Positions 56,259 to 64,000 of a stretch of 64,000 nucleotides of DNA are shown piece by piece. The notes beneath the pieces were generated by a model. The model made no database searches. It saw only the letters and a program-made list of their open reading frames with translations, and had not been told where the DNA came from. This DNA comes from Micromonospora zingiberis (GTDB taxonomy: Bacteria > Actinomycetota > Actinomycetes > Mycobacteriales > Micromonosporaceae). A program made the position numbers and the translations under genes. Every line of letters starts with the position of its first letter. The first letter of the stretch is position 1. The DNA lies in NCBI RefSeq assembly GCF_004331455.1, contig NZ_SJJR01000011.1, positions 123,404-187,403 of the forward strand, given 5' to 3'.

Positions 56259-57431
56259 GTGGAACTGGAGCAGGCGCAGAAGTTGTGGCAACCGCAGCCG
56301 GGCTGGCTGAACACCGCCAGCTACGGGTTGCCGCCCGACCCGGCCTGGGAGGCCCTGCAGGAGGCGCTCGCCGGCTGGCGCGCGGGACGGATGTCGTGGG
56401 AGCGCTGGGGCGAGTCGACCGAGCAGTCCCGGGCCGCGTTCGCCCGGCTGGTCGGGGTGCCGGCGGTCGACGTGGCGGTCGGCGCCACCGTCTCCCAACT
56501 GCTGGCGCCGGTCGCCGCCGCGCTGCCCGCCGGTGCCCGGGTGGTCGTCCCCGAGGTGGAGTTCACCTCCAACCTCTTCCCGTGGCTGGTGCAGGAGGAC
56601 CGGGGCGTCGAGGTTCGCACCGTGCCGTTGGCCGAGTTGGCCACCTCGATCGACGCCGACACCGATCTGGTGGCGTTCAGCCTGGTGCAGTCCGCCGACG
56701 GCACGGTGGCCGCGTACGACGACATCGTCGCGGCGGCCCGGGCGTACGGCGCGCTGGTCGCGGTCGACGCCACCCAGGCGTGCGGTTGGCTGCCGTTCGA
56801 CGCGGCCCGGGCCGACGTGGTGGTGGCCGGCGGGTACAAGTGGCTGATGGGCCCCCGGGGCACCGCCTTCGGCTACCTGACGCCAGCGTTGCGCGACCGG
56901 CTGCGGCCGGATGCCGCCGGCTGGTTCGCCGGCCGTGACCCGCACGCCGCCTACTACGGTCCGCCGCTGCGGCTGGCCGACGACGCCCGCCGGTTCGACA
57001 TCTCGCCGGCCTGGTTCAGCTGGGTCGGCGCCGCCCCGGCGCTGGAACTGCTGCTGGAGATCGGGGTGCCGGCGGTGCACGCGCACGACGTGGCGCTGGC
57101 CAACCGGTTCCTGACCGGGCTGGGCCAGCCGCCGGGGGACAGCGCGATCGTCACCGTGCAGGTTCCCGGGGCGCAGGAGAAGCTCGAACGGGCCGGGGTC
57201 CGCGCGGCGGTACGGGCCGGAAAGGTCCGGGCCTCCTTCCACCTCTACTCGACCGAGCAGGACGTCGACCTCGCGCTCGACGCCCTGACCAGCGTCCCTC
57301 GCCGGCAGCCGGGCCGGGCTCCAAGGCACCCTGACCAGCGCGCCTCGCCGATAGTCGGGCCGGCTCCGGGACGCCCTGACCAGCGTGCCTCGCCGGGTCT
57401 GGGGCGTCCTGACCGGCCGGCGGCGCCCTGA
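56259..57431 (+). CDS. Aminotransferase class V-fold protein with repeat-derived C-terminus
   Basis: 390 residues. The PLP-dependent fold type I core runs to about residue 345: 'WLNTASYGLPP' near 16, 'VVVPEVEFTSNLFPWL' near 90, the Asp in 'ALVAVDATQACGW' and the Schiff-base Lys in 'VVAGGYKWLMGPRG' near 193. It resembles selenocysteine-lyase/desulfurase-like members; the substrate is unknown. TAGCGT ends 8 bases before GTG 56259, suggesting a leaderless start; GTG 56253 is possible. The last ~45 residues are translated from tandem DNA repeats and look non-functional. Confidence 0.85.
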   Translation: MELEQAQKLWQPQPGWLNTASYGLPPDPAWEALQEALAGWRAGRMSWERWGESTEQSRAAFARLVGVPAVDVAVGATVSQLLAPVAAALPAGARVVVPEVEFTSNLFPWLVQEDRGVEVRTVPLAELATSIDADTDLVAFSLVQSADGTVAAYDDIVAAARAYGALVAVDATQACGWLPFDAARADVVVAGGYKWLMGPRGTAFGYLTPALRDRLRPDAAGWFAGRDPHAAYYGPPLRLADDARRFDISPAWFSWVGAAPALELLLEIGVPAVHAHDVALANRFLTGLGQPPGDSAIVTVQVPGAQEKLERAGVRAAVRAGKVRASFHLYSTEQDVDLALDALTSVPRRQPGRAPRHPDQRASPIVGPAPGRPDQRASPGLGRPDRPAAP

Positions 57432-57486
57432 CCGGCCGGCGGCGCCCTGACCGGCCGGCGGCGCCCTGACCGGCCGGCGGCGCCCT
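57283..57486 (+). repeat. Nested tandem repeats at the end of the aminotransferase gene
   Basis: CCCTGACCAGCG starts units at 57283, 57329 and 57374 (spacings 46 and 45 bp). Then four exact 19-bp copies of GACCGGCCGGCGGCGCCCT lie at 57411, 57430, 57449 and 57468. The gene's stop codon falls across the first and second 19-bp copies. Confidence 0.85.
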
Positions 57487-57777
57487 CGCCGGCAGCCGGG
57501 TCCGCTCGGGGCGGGCCGGTGGCCGGTCGGCGAGGGCGCCGGGCTTAGAGCGACCGGCAATAGGCCGACACGTCCTGATAGCCAGCCCGCCACCCAGGGC
57601 GGGGAAGATCTTGGTACGAATCTGCCCCTTGAGGGGCGCACTCGTACCAAGATCTCGGATGCCTTGGCGGGGCAGCGAGCCTGCCAGATGGTTGCCTGGG
57701 GTCAGTGACGGGCCCATGGGCATGTGCCCGGCCGCTCGACCTCCCGCTGCGTCACCACCACCAATTGCCGGTCGCTC
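57487..57777. other. Intergenic region, no gene seen
   Basis: About 290 bases between convergent genes. Apart from the palindromic element at 57606-57655 I see no coding signal. The minus-strand open frame across it is a shadow in GC-rich repeats. Confidence 0.6.
57606..57655. repeat. Palindromic intergenic element (REP-like)
   Basis: AGATCTTGGTACGA (57606-57619) is the exact reverse complement of TCGTACCAAGATCT (57642-57655). Between them GCCCCT-tg-AGGGGC (57624-57637) forms a second inner stem. The ends share GATCTTG with the element at 52237. It may also serve as a terminator for the two convergent genes. Confidence 0.72.
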
Positions 57778-58641
57778 TTACTTCGCGGAGCCGGTGACGA
57801 TGCCCGGGTTGATGCACAGCCCCGGCGAGCTGCCGTTCTTCTCGGCGATCTCCAGGCAGCGGGTCACCTTGTCCACCTTGGCGTTGGTCTCGGTGATCTC
57901 CTTCTGGATCTCGGCGTTGCGGCGGTCCTGTTCGAGGTTGCGGGTCTGGGCCAGCTTGTCCTGGAACGCCTTGATGTTGCCCTCGGTCTTGTCGTCGTGG
58001 TTGACCCGGGTGATGGTCACCGACAGGATGTCGACGTCGCTGGCCAGCCGGGCATCGGCGCTGGTCTTGATGCTCTCGGCGAAGGGCTTGAGGTCGACGT
58101 TCAGGCTGCCGGTCTTCGCGTCGATGCGCTCCAGCGGGTTGTAGGAGGCGAAGGCGTCGTTCACCGCGCTGTCGAGCTGAACGCCGACCCGCTGCCCCCG
58201 GAAGCTGCCGAAGTCGCCCTTGTAGTCCATGAACTGCTGCGGCGCGTTCTCCGGCCGGACCTGCCACTCGACCAGCAGCTCGACGCAGGCGTCGGCGAGG
58301 GTGCCGGTACGCACCCGGACACAGTTGTCGCTGCCGATGTGGTCGTACTTCTGCCGCCCGGCGTCCCATTCGCCGACCCGCTGCCACGGTGCGACCCACT
58401 TCAGGCCCGAACCGGTGACCTCGCCGGTGGGCTTGCCGAAGCTGGTGACGATGCCGACCGAGCGGATCGGCACCGAGTGGGCGCTCGACGCGATGGTGAG
58501 CAGGAGCGTCGCGGCCAGGGCGGTGACCGCCGTCAGGGCGCCGATCTGCCGCACGCTTCGGTGCGCGCCGAGCAGGGCGACGGCGACGGCGATGGCCGCG
58601 ATGATCGCGGTGACGATCGCGAGGATGAAGCCGAAGGGCAT
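57778..58641 (-). CDS. SPFH/band 7 domain membrane protein
   Basis: 287 residues. Two N-terminal spans, 'ILAIVTAIIAAIAVAVALLG' and 'IGALTAVTALAATLLLTIA', precede the SPFH domain (about 60-210, 'SVGIVTSFGKPTGEVTGSGLKW' in two pieces) and a coiled-coil 'RNLEQDRRNAEIQKEITETN' near 233. Two Cys near the end ('VTRCLEIAEKNGSSPGLC') and Cys in 'SDNCVRV' may pair. SPFH proteins organise membrane domains and often support proteases. It is monocistronic. Confidence 0.9.
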   Translation of the reverse strand: MPFGFILAIVTAIIAAIAVAVALLGAHRSVRQIGALTAVTALAATLLLTIASSAHSVPIRSVGIVTSFGKPTGEVTGSGLKWVAPWQRVGEWDAGRQKYDHIGSDNCVRVRTGTLADACVELLVEWQVRPENAPQQFMDYKGDFGSFRGQRVGVQLDSAVNDAFASYNPLERIDAKTGSLNVDLKPFAESIKTSADARLASDVDILSVTITRVNHDDKTEGNIKAFQDKLAQTRNLEQDRRNAEIQKEITETNAKVDKVTRCLEIAEKNGSSPGLCINPGIVTGSAK

Positions 58642-58954
58642 GGGTACGGACCTTTCCGGGGCGATCAGGCTGAGTGGATCATCAACCTAGCGGCCCCGGG
58701 CAAGGGCCGGTGGCCCACGGTGGGTGGGGCCGGCACATGTCCGCCGACGGGTTGGCGTGAACGGCCTACATCGACTGCGTCGGTCGGCCGCCAGAAGGAT
58801 TGCCGAGGTGGCGGCGATACATGCATCGGACGTCCCAAATATAGGGACCATCGACATAGATCGACTCGTTGGCCGCCCCGTAGGTTTCCTGCACGTGGCG
58901 GCCCTGTGACCCCGGTCACCGATCTGGTCGTCGCGGGTGACCGAAGGATGGGCG
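58642..58954 (+). promoter_or_regulatory. Upstream region of the liv operon
   Basis: 313 bases without a gene. The stretch 58,790-58,870 is AT-richer, with AAATATAGGGACC around 58840; TATAGG there is a candidate -10. No clear operator. A GTG at 58937 could extend livG by six codons. Confidence 0.4.
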
Positions 58955-59716
58955 ATGACCGGGCAGGCGATCCTCTCGGCGCGCGGGTTGTCCCGCGACT
59001 TCCGGGGCTTCCGAGCGGTCGACGCGGTCGACCTCGACATCGCGCCGGACAGCGTGCACGCGTTGGTCGGGCCGAACGGCGCCGGCAAGACCACACTGTT
59101 CAACCTGCTCACCGGCTTCCTGCGACCCACCGCGGGACGGATCGAGCTCAACGGCCGGGACGTCACCGGCCTGCCCCCGGAACGGGTCGCCCGACTCGGG
59201 GTGGCCCGCTCGTTCCAGATCACCAGCCTCTTCCCGCAGCTGTGTGCCCGTGAGCACGTCGAGCTGGCGTTGCAGAGCCCGAGCGGGCTGGGTTGGCGGT
59301 TCTGGCGCTCGGCCAAACTGATGTCCCGCTACGCCGACCGGGCGGACGAACTGCTGGACATGGTGGGCCTCGCCGAGCTGGCGGAGGCACCGGCCGAGGC
59401 GTTGGCGTACGGGCGCAAGCGGGCCCTGGAACTGGCCATCGCGCTGGCCCTGGACCCGAAGGTGCTGCTGCTGGACGAGCCGACCGCCGGCATGGGCCTG
59501 GAGGACGTCGACCGCACCGTCGAACTGATCGGGCGGGTCCGCGCCGGCCGCACCGTGGTCATGGTCGAGCACAACATGAGCGTGGTCGGCCGGCTCGCCG
59601 ACACCGTCACCGTGTTGCAGGCCGGTCGGGTCCTCGTCGAGGGCCCTTACCAGCAGGTCCGTGCCGACGAACGGGTGATCACCGCCTACCTGGGAGCCAC
59701 CGATGCTGCGCATTGA
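58955..59716 (+). CDS. livG: Branched-chain amino acid-type ABC transporter ATPase LivG
   Basis: 253 residues. Walker A 'GPNGAGKTT' is near residue 39 and Walker B 'KVLLLDEPTAGM' near 168. The signature region reads 'LAYGRKRALELAIAL' near 150, where LivG proteins usually have Y-G-x-Q/R. ATG 58955 is chosen because GAAGGA lies 7 bases upstream. It is the first gene of a complete importer operon: livG, livF, binding protein, livH, livM. The substrate could be branched-chain amino acids, urea or a related amide. Confidence 0.9.
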   Translation: MTGQAILSARGLSRDFRGFRAVDAVDLDIAPDSVHALVGPNGAGKTTLFNLLTGFLRPTAGRIELNGRDVTGLPPERVARLGVARSFQITSLFPQLCAREHVELALQSPSGLGWRFWRSAKLMSRYADRADELLDMVGLAELAEAPAEALAYGRKRALELAIALALDPKVLLLDEPTAGMGLEDVDRTVELIGRVRAGRTVVMVEHNMSVVGRLADTVTVLQAGRVLVEGPYQQVRADERVITAYLGATDAAH

Positions 59717-60395
59717 GAACCTGTCCGCCGCCTACGGTGAGGCGCAGGTGCTACGGGACGTCAGCCTGCAGGTCGCCACCGGCGAGGTGGTCACCCTGGT
59801 CGGGCGCAACGGTGCCGGCAAGTCCACCCTGCTGCGCTGCGTGATGGGGCTGCACGCCGGCCAGCGCGGCACGGTGGAACTCGACGGGCGGGACATCACC
59901 CGGCTGCCGGCCCACCGGCGGGCCCGGCTCGGGCTCGGCTGGGTGCCCGACGACCGGGGCAGCTACGCCACGCTCAGCGTCACCGAGAACCTCACGCTGC
60001 CGCCGGCGGTGGGCCCGCAGCCATGGTCGCTGGAGCGGGTGTACGAGGCTTTCCCCGCCCTCTACGCGCGGCGTGACTCGGCAGCCACCATGCTCTCCGG
60101 CGGCGAACAGCAGATGCTGGCGTTGGCCCGGGTGCTGCGCATGGGCGCCCGGTTGATGCTCTGTGACGAGCCGACCGAGGGGCTGTCCCCGCTGCTGGTG
60201 CAGCAGGTCGGCGAGATCCTGCGCCAGGCCAAGCAGCACGGCGTGACCGTGCTGCTGGTGGAACAGAACCTGCACTTCGCCACCGGGGTCGCCGATCGTC
60301 ACTACCTGTTGGCCGAGGGACGCGTCGTCGAGGCGTTGGACAACTCCGAGGTGCGCTCGCGCGAGCGCGAGCTGCTGTCGTACCTCGGCATCTGA
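59703..60395 (+). CDS. livF: Branched-chain amino acid-type ABC transporter ATPase LivF
   Basis: 230 residues. Walker A 'GRNGAGKST' near residue 36, the signature 'LSGGEQQMLALARVL' near 131 and Walker B 'LMLCDEPTEGLSP' near 151 are all intact, as in LivF. It overlaps livG by 14 bases. With LivG it forms the ATPase pair of the importer. A small perfect hairpin (60422-60437) lies in the 58-base gap before the binding-protein gene and could reduce transcription or protect the mRNA end. Confidence 0.93.
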   Translation: MLRIENLSAAYGEAQVLRDVSLQVATGEVVTLVGRNGAGKSTLLRCVMGLHAGQRGTVELDGRDITRLPAHRRARLGLGWVPDDRGSYATLSVTENLTLPPAVGPQPWSLERVYEAFPALYARRDSAATMLSGGEQQMLALARVLRMGARLMLCDEPTEGLSPLLVQQVGEILRQAKQHGVTVLLVEQNLHFATGVADRHYLLAEGRVVEALDNSEVRSRERELLSYLGI

Positions 60396-60453
60396 ACGGA
60401 TTTTTCCCACTGGACGGTGAACCGCGCCGAGGCGCGGACATGGAGGGACGGGC

Positions 60454-61698
<1,245 letters not shown>

Positions 61699-61705
61699 CC
61701 AGGCG

Positions 61706-62590
61706 ATGAGCGGATTCCTGCAACACACGTTCAACGGGTTGGTGGGCGGGGCGTTCTACGCCCTGCTCGCCCTCGGGCTCGCGGTCATCTTCGGGATGCT
61801 GAGGGTGGTCAACTTCGCGCACGGCGCCTTCTACATGCTCGGCGCCTTCGGGGCGTACGTGCTGCTCACCGAGGTCGGGGTGCCGTTCTGGGGCGCCCTG
61901 GTGATCGTGCCGGCGGCGCTCGGCCTGCTCGGGATGGCGCTGGAACGGGCATTCATCCACCGGCTGACCCGGCTGGATCCGCTCTACAACTTCCTGTTCA
62001 CCTTCGGGCTGACGCTGATCCTGCAGGACCTGGTCCGCAGCCGGTACGGCGTGCAGTCCAGCCCGTACACCACCCCGGCCGGATTGCAGGGCTCGGTCGA
62101 CTTCGGCCTGTTCACCTTCCCGACGTACCGGGTCTTCGTGCTCGGCTTCGCCATCCTGGCCTGTCTCGGCGTGTGGTGGCTGCTGACCCACACCCGGATC
62201 GGCATGGTGGTCCGGGCCGCGACCGAGCGACCGGAACTGACCCGGGCGTTCGGCATCGACGTCGGGCGCTGGGTGACCCCGGTGTTCGGCTTCGGCATCG
62301 CCCTGGCCGGCGCCGCCGGGGTACTCGCCGCACCGATGCGGGCGGTCAACCCGCTGATGGGCGCAGACCTGATCATCGTGGTCTTCGCGGTCGTGGTGAT
62401 CGGCGGGCTCGGTTCCATCTTCGGTTCGGTCGCCGCCGGGTTCGGCATCGGTCTGATCCAGGCGTGGGGCGAGGCGTACCTGTCGGAGACGGCACCGATC
62501 CTGGCGCAGACGCTGGTGTTCATCGTGATGGCCGTCGTACTGCTGTGGCGCCCGGCCGGGCTGTTCGGACGTGAGGAGGCACCGGCGTGA
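61706..62590 (+). CDS. livH: Branched-chain amino acid-type ABC permease LivH
   Basis: 294 residues with about eight membrane spans. The N-terminal 'FNGLVGGAFYALLALGLAVIFG' (two pieces) and 'VVNFAHGAFYMLGAFGAYVL' near 34 are typical LivH. 'VVIGGLGSIFGSVAAGFGIG' near 230 marks the coupling region. It starts 7 bases after the binding-protein stop and overlaps livM by 4 bases. Confidence 0.93.
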   Translation: MSGFLQHTFNGLVGGAFYALLALGLAVIFGMLRVVNFAHGAFYMLGAFGAYVLLTEVGVPFWGALVIVPAALGLLGMALERAFIHRLTRLDPLYNFLFTFGLTLILQDLVRSRYGVQSSPYTTPAGLQGSVDFGLFTFPTYRVFVLGFAILACLGVWWLLTHTRIGMVVRAATERPELTRAFGIDVGRWVTPVFGFGIALAGAAGVLAAPMRAVNPLMGADLIIVVFAVVVIGGLGSIFGSVAAGFGIGLIQAWGEAYLSETAPILAQTLVFIVMAVVLLWRPAGLFGREEAPA

Positions 62591-63600
62591 CGAGCACCGT
62601 CGACACCAGTTCCAGCCCGGCCGCCACGGTGCCCTCCGGGCTGGCCACCGTCGCCCGCGCGCCCAGATGGCTGCGGTACGCACTGTTGGCCGTCGGCCTG
62701 GCGGTCGCGTTGTGGCTACCCAACGGGCTCTACCCGGCGGTCGCCGTGGACATCCTGTGCTGGGCGCTGTTCGCCGTCGCCATCGACCTGCTGCTCGGCT
62801 TCACCGGGCTGATGTCCTTCGGCCACGCCGCCTTCTGGGGCACGTCGGCGTACGCGACGGGACTCGTCGCCATCCACGCCGGCGTCCCCTTCCCGGTCGC
62901 CGTACTGGCCGGGGCGCTGGTGGCGGCCGTGCTCGCCGTACCGCTCGGGTATCTCGCGGTGAAGCGCACCGGCATCTACTTCGCGATGGTGACCCTCGCC
63001 TTCGCGCAGATGATCTACTACATCGCGAACAAGTGGGGCAGCCTCACCGGCGGCGAGAACGGCCTGCAAAGTGTGCCGCGCGAGCTGTTCGGCCTGGACC
63101 TGCGCGACGAGTACTACTTCTACTACGCGGCACTGCCCATCGTGCTGCTCGGCCTGGCCGCCGCGTGGCGGATCGTCAACTCGCCGTTCGGTCGCGTCCT
63201 GGTCGGTATCCGTGACAACCCGGCACGCGCCCGGGCGCTCGGCTACCCGGTGCACCGCTACAAGCTCACCGCGTTCGTCCTCTCGGCGTTCCTCGCCGGC
63301 CTCGGTGGTGGGCTGTTCGTGATGGGACACCGGTTCGTCTCGCTGGACGCACTGCACTGGACCACCTCCGGCAAGGCCGTCATCGTGGTGGTGCTCGGCG
63401 GCATCGGCACCCTCTGGGGCGGCGTGCTCGGTGCGGCCATCCTGGTCCGGCTGGAGGACTGGCTGTCGTACTCCGGTTTCGAGACGATCGGCCTGGTGAC
63501 CGGCGGCATCTTCGTCCTGGTCGTGCTGCTGTTCCGGCGTGGCATCTGGGGCAGCGTGGCCGCGCTGGCGCAGCGCTGGCGGGCCTCCCGCCGCCGTTAG
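62587..63600 (+). CDS. livM: Branched-chain amino acid-type ABC permease LivM
   Basis: 337 residues. A 30-residue hydrophilic N-terminus precedes about nine spans. 'GFTGLMSFGHAAFWGTSAYA' near 70 and 'VVLGGIGTLWGGVLGAAILV' near 268 are LivM signatures. GTG 62587 overlaps the livH stop. It completes the importer with LivH. A strong terminator follows. Confidence 0.93.
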   Translation: MTSTVDTSSSPAATVPSGLATVARAPRWLRYALLAVGLAVALWLPNGLYPAVAVDILCWALFAVAIDLLLGFTGLMSFGHAAFWGTSAYATGLVAIHAGVPFPVAVLAGALVAAVLAVPLGYLAVKRTGIYFAMVTLAFAQMIYYIANKWGSLTGGENGLQSVPRELFGLDLRDEYYFYYAALPIVLLGLAAAWRIVNSPFGRVLVGIRDNPARARALGYPVHRYKLTAFVLSAFLAGLGGGLFVMGHRFVSLDALHWTTSGKAVIVVVLGGIGTLWGGVLGAAILVRLEDWLSYSGFETIGLVTGGIFVLVVLLFRRGIWGSVAALAQRWRASRRR

Positions 63601-63630
63601 TCAGCCCCGTCCAGGGCCTGGACACGCCGG

Positions 63631-63660
63631 TGGCCGGCACCCGGTTACGGGTGCCGGCCA
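63631..63660. terminator. Terminator of the liv operon
   Basis: Perfect 13-bp stem (63631-63643 with 63648-63660) and a 4-base loop, between convergent genes. Confidence 0.85.
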
Positions 63661-63674
63661 ACGGTCGGTCTGGG

Positions 63675-64000
63675 TCAGCTGTTCCAGTGCTGGGTGACCA
63701 GGTCGGCGGCCTGCTGTTCCCACTGGGCGTAGTGGTCGGGGTACGCCGACACCTGCACGGTCTGGGCGGCCTTGGTCAGCGGCATGTCCTGCCAGCCGTC
63801 GACCTGCTTGAGGCCCTTGAGGAACGCGGTGGTGGAGTATTCGGGGTCGGTGATCTGCTCGACCGTGCCCCAGCCGCTGGAGGGGCGCTGCTGGAACAGG
63901 CCCTGCGAGTCGTGGTCGTTGCGGTCACCGAGGTGGCCGAGGTTCTCCAGCTTCGACTCCTGCAGGGAGGTGGCGATCGCGACCACGGCGGCACGCTCGT
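63675..64000 (-). CDS. Lytic-transglycosylase-like protein (3' part; cut by window)
   Basis: The frame stays open to the right edge, so only the last ~108 residues are seen. 'AIATSLQESKLENLGHLGD' contains the Glu-Ser pair of SLT/lysozyme-like domains (catalytic Glu in LQESKL), followed by 'HDSQGLFQQRPSSGWGT' and 'VSAYPDHYAQWEQQAADLV' near the end. Actinobacterial proteins with this end are usually secreted peptidoglycan hydrolases. N-terminal signals are outside the window. Confidence 0.8.
   Translation of the reverse strand, partial: ERAAVVAIATSLQESKLENLGHLGDRNDHDSQGLFQQRPSSGWGTVEQITDPEYSTTAFLKGLKQVDGWQDMPLTKAAQTVQVSAYPDHYAQWEQQAADLVTQHWNS

Noticed and set aside
52901..56314. A 1137-codon minus-strand open frame opposite dnaE
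   Set aside because: Antisense shadow from GC3 codon bias; it has no motifs, while dnaE is full length and conserved.
56244..57650. A 468-codon minus-strand open frame opposite the aminotransferase
   Set aside because: Low-complexity Arg/Pro/Gly sequence with no motifs; it runs through the tandem repeats.

Overview
The window is a high-GC (roughly 70-75%) chromosomal segment of an actinobacterium. GTG starts, leaderless -10 boxes, a phosphatidylinositol-mannoside locus, DUF1206/DUF3618/DUF4235 proteins and several palindromic intergenic repeats all point to Micromonosporaceae (Micromonospora-like). The family assignment is an inference from gene content and style, not from a database match.

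Left part (2-10778). A tightly overlapping heptose operon comes first: truncated GT4 glycosyltransferase, GmhA-type isomerase, bifunctional HldE, SDR, GT9 heptosyltransferase. It runs into a type IB topoisomerase. Next is a TetR regulator divergent from a DrrAB-like ABC exporter, with two tandem palindromic operators between them. A hypothetical protein, a RecQ helicase and a 39-residue membrane protein follow on the minus strand.

10976-24000. These are mostly cell-envelope and housekeeping genes: a NagZ-like GH3 enzyme, a small GNAT, a lipoprotein, DUF1206 and MscS membrane proteins, a three-gene envelope operon (DUF1469-DUF3618-DUF4235), a cold-shock protein, an aldo/keto reductase, an adenosine-deaminase-like protein that may be an aminodeoxyfutalosine deaminase, an OmpR-type two-component system, an ADP-ribosylglycohydrolase and a YcnI-like membrane protein.

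24106-39155. The order thrS - HIT - pgsA - acyltransferase - pimA - pdxS - pdxT - yebC is the conserved actinobacterial phosphatidylinositol-mannoside/vitamin B6 block. It is interrupted by an M15 carboxypeptidase, an aldo/keto reductase, an EF-G-like GTPase and an O-antigen-ligase-like membrane protein. ruvC does not follow yebC here. Instead the last codons of yebC change character and a small lower-GC patch follows (about 39,130-41,190). It holds a Cys-rich ORF, a GntR/UTRA regulator and a decayed membrane-protein gene of a kind found on actinomycete integrative elements. I read this as the remnant of an integrated element.

41228-52161. This part holds an ArsR-MFS pair, a DUF402 protein, a NatAB-like ABC transporter followed by a NarL-type two-component system, an M48 metalloprotease-LemA pair, and a PadR-HAAS membrane-protein pair with an array of four 17-bp operator-like repeats. 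From 43,954 to 52,161 all genes are on the minus strand.

52165-64000. dnaE (replicative polymerase III alpha) lies between two G-rich tracts. It is followed by a class V aminotransferase with a repeat-built C-terminus, an SPFH protein, a complete branched-chain amino-acid/urea-type ABC uptake operon (livG-livF-substrate-binding lipoprotein-livH-livM) and the 3' part of a lytic-transglycosylase-like gene cut by the window edge. Four or five palindromic intergenic elements occur (27778, 35875, 52237, 57606 and perhaps 10911). I saw no tRNA, rRNA, CRISPR array, integrase or transposase gene.
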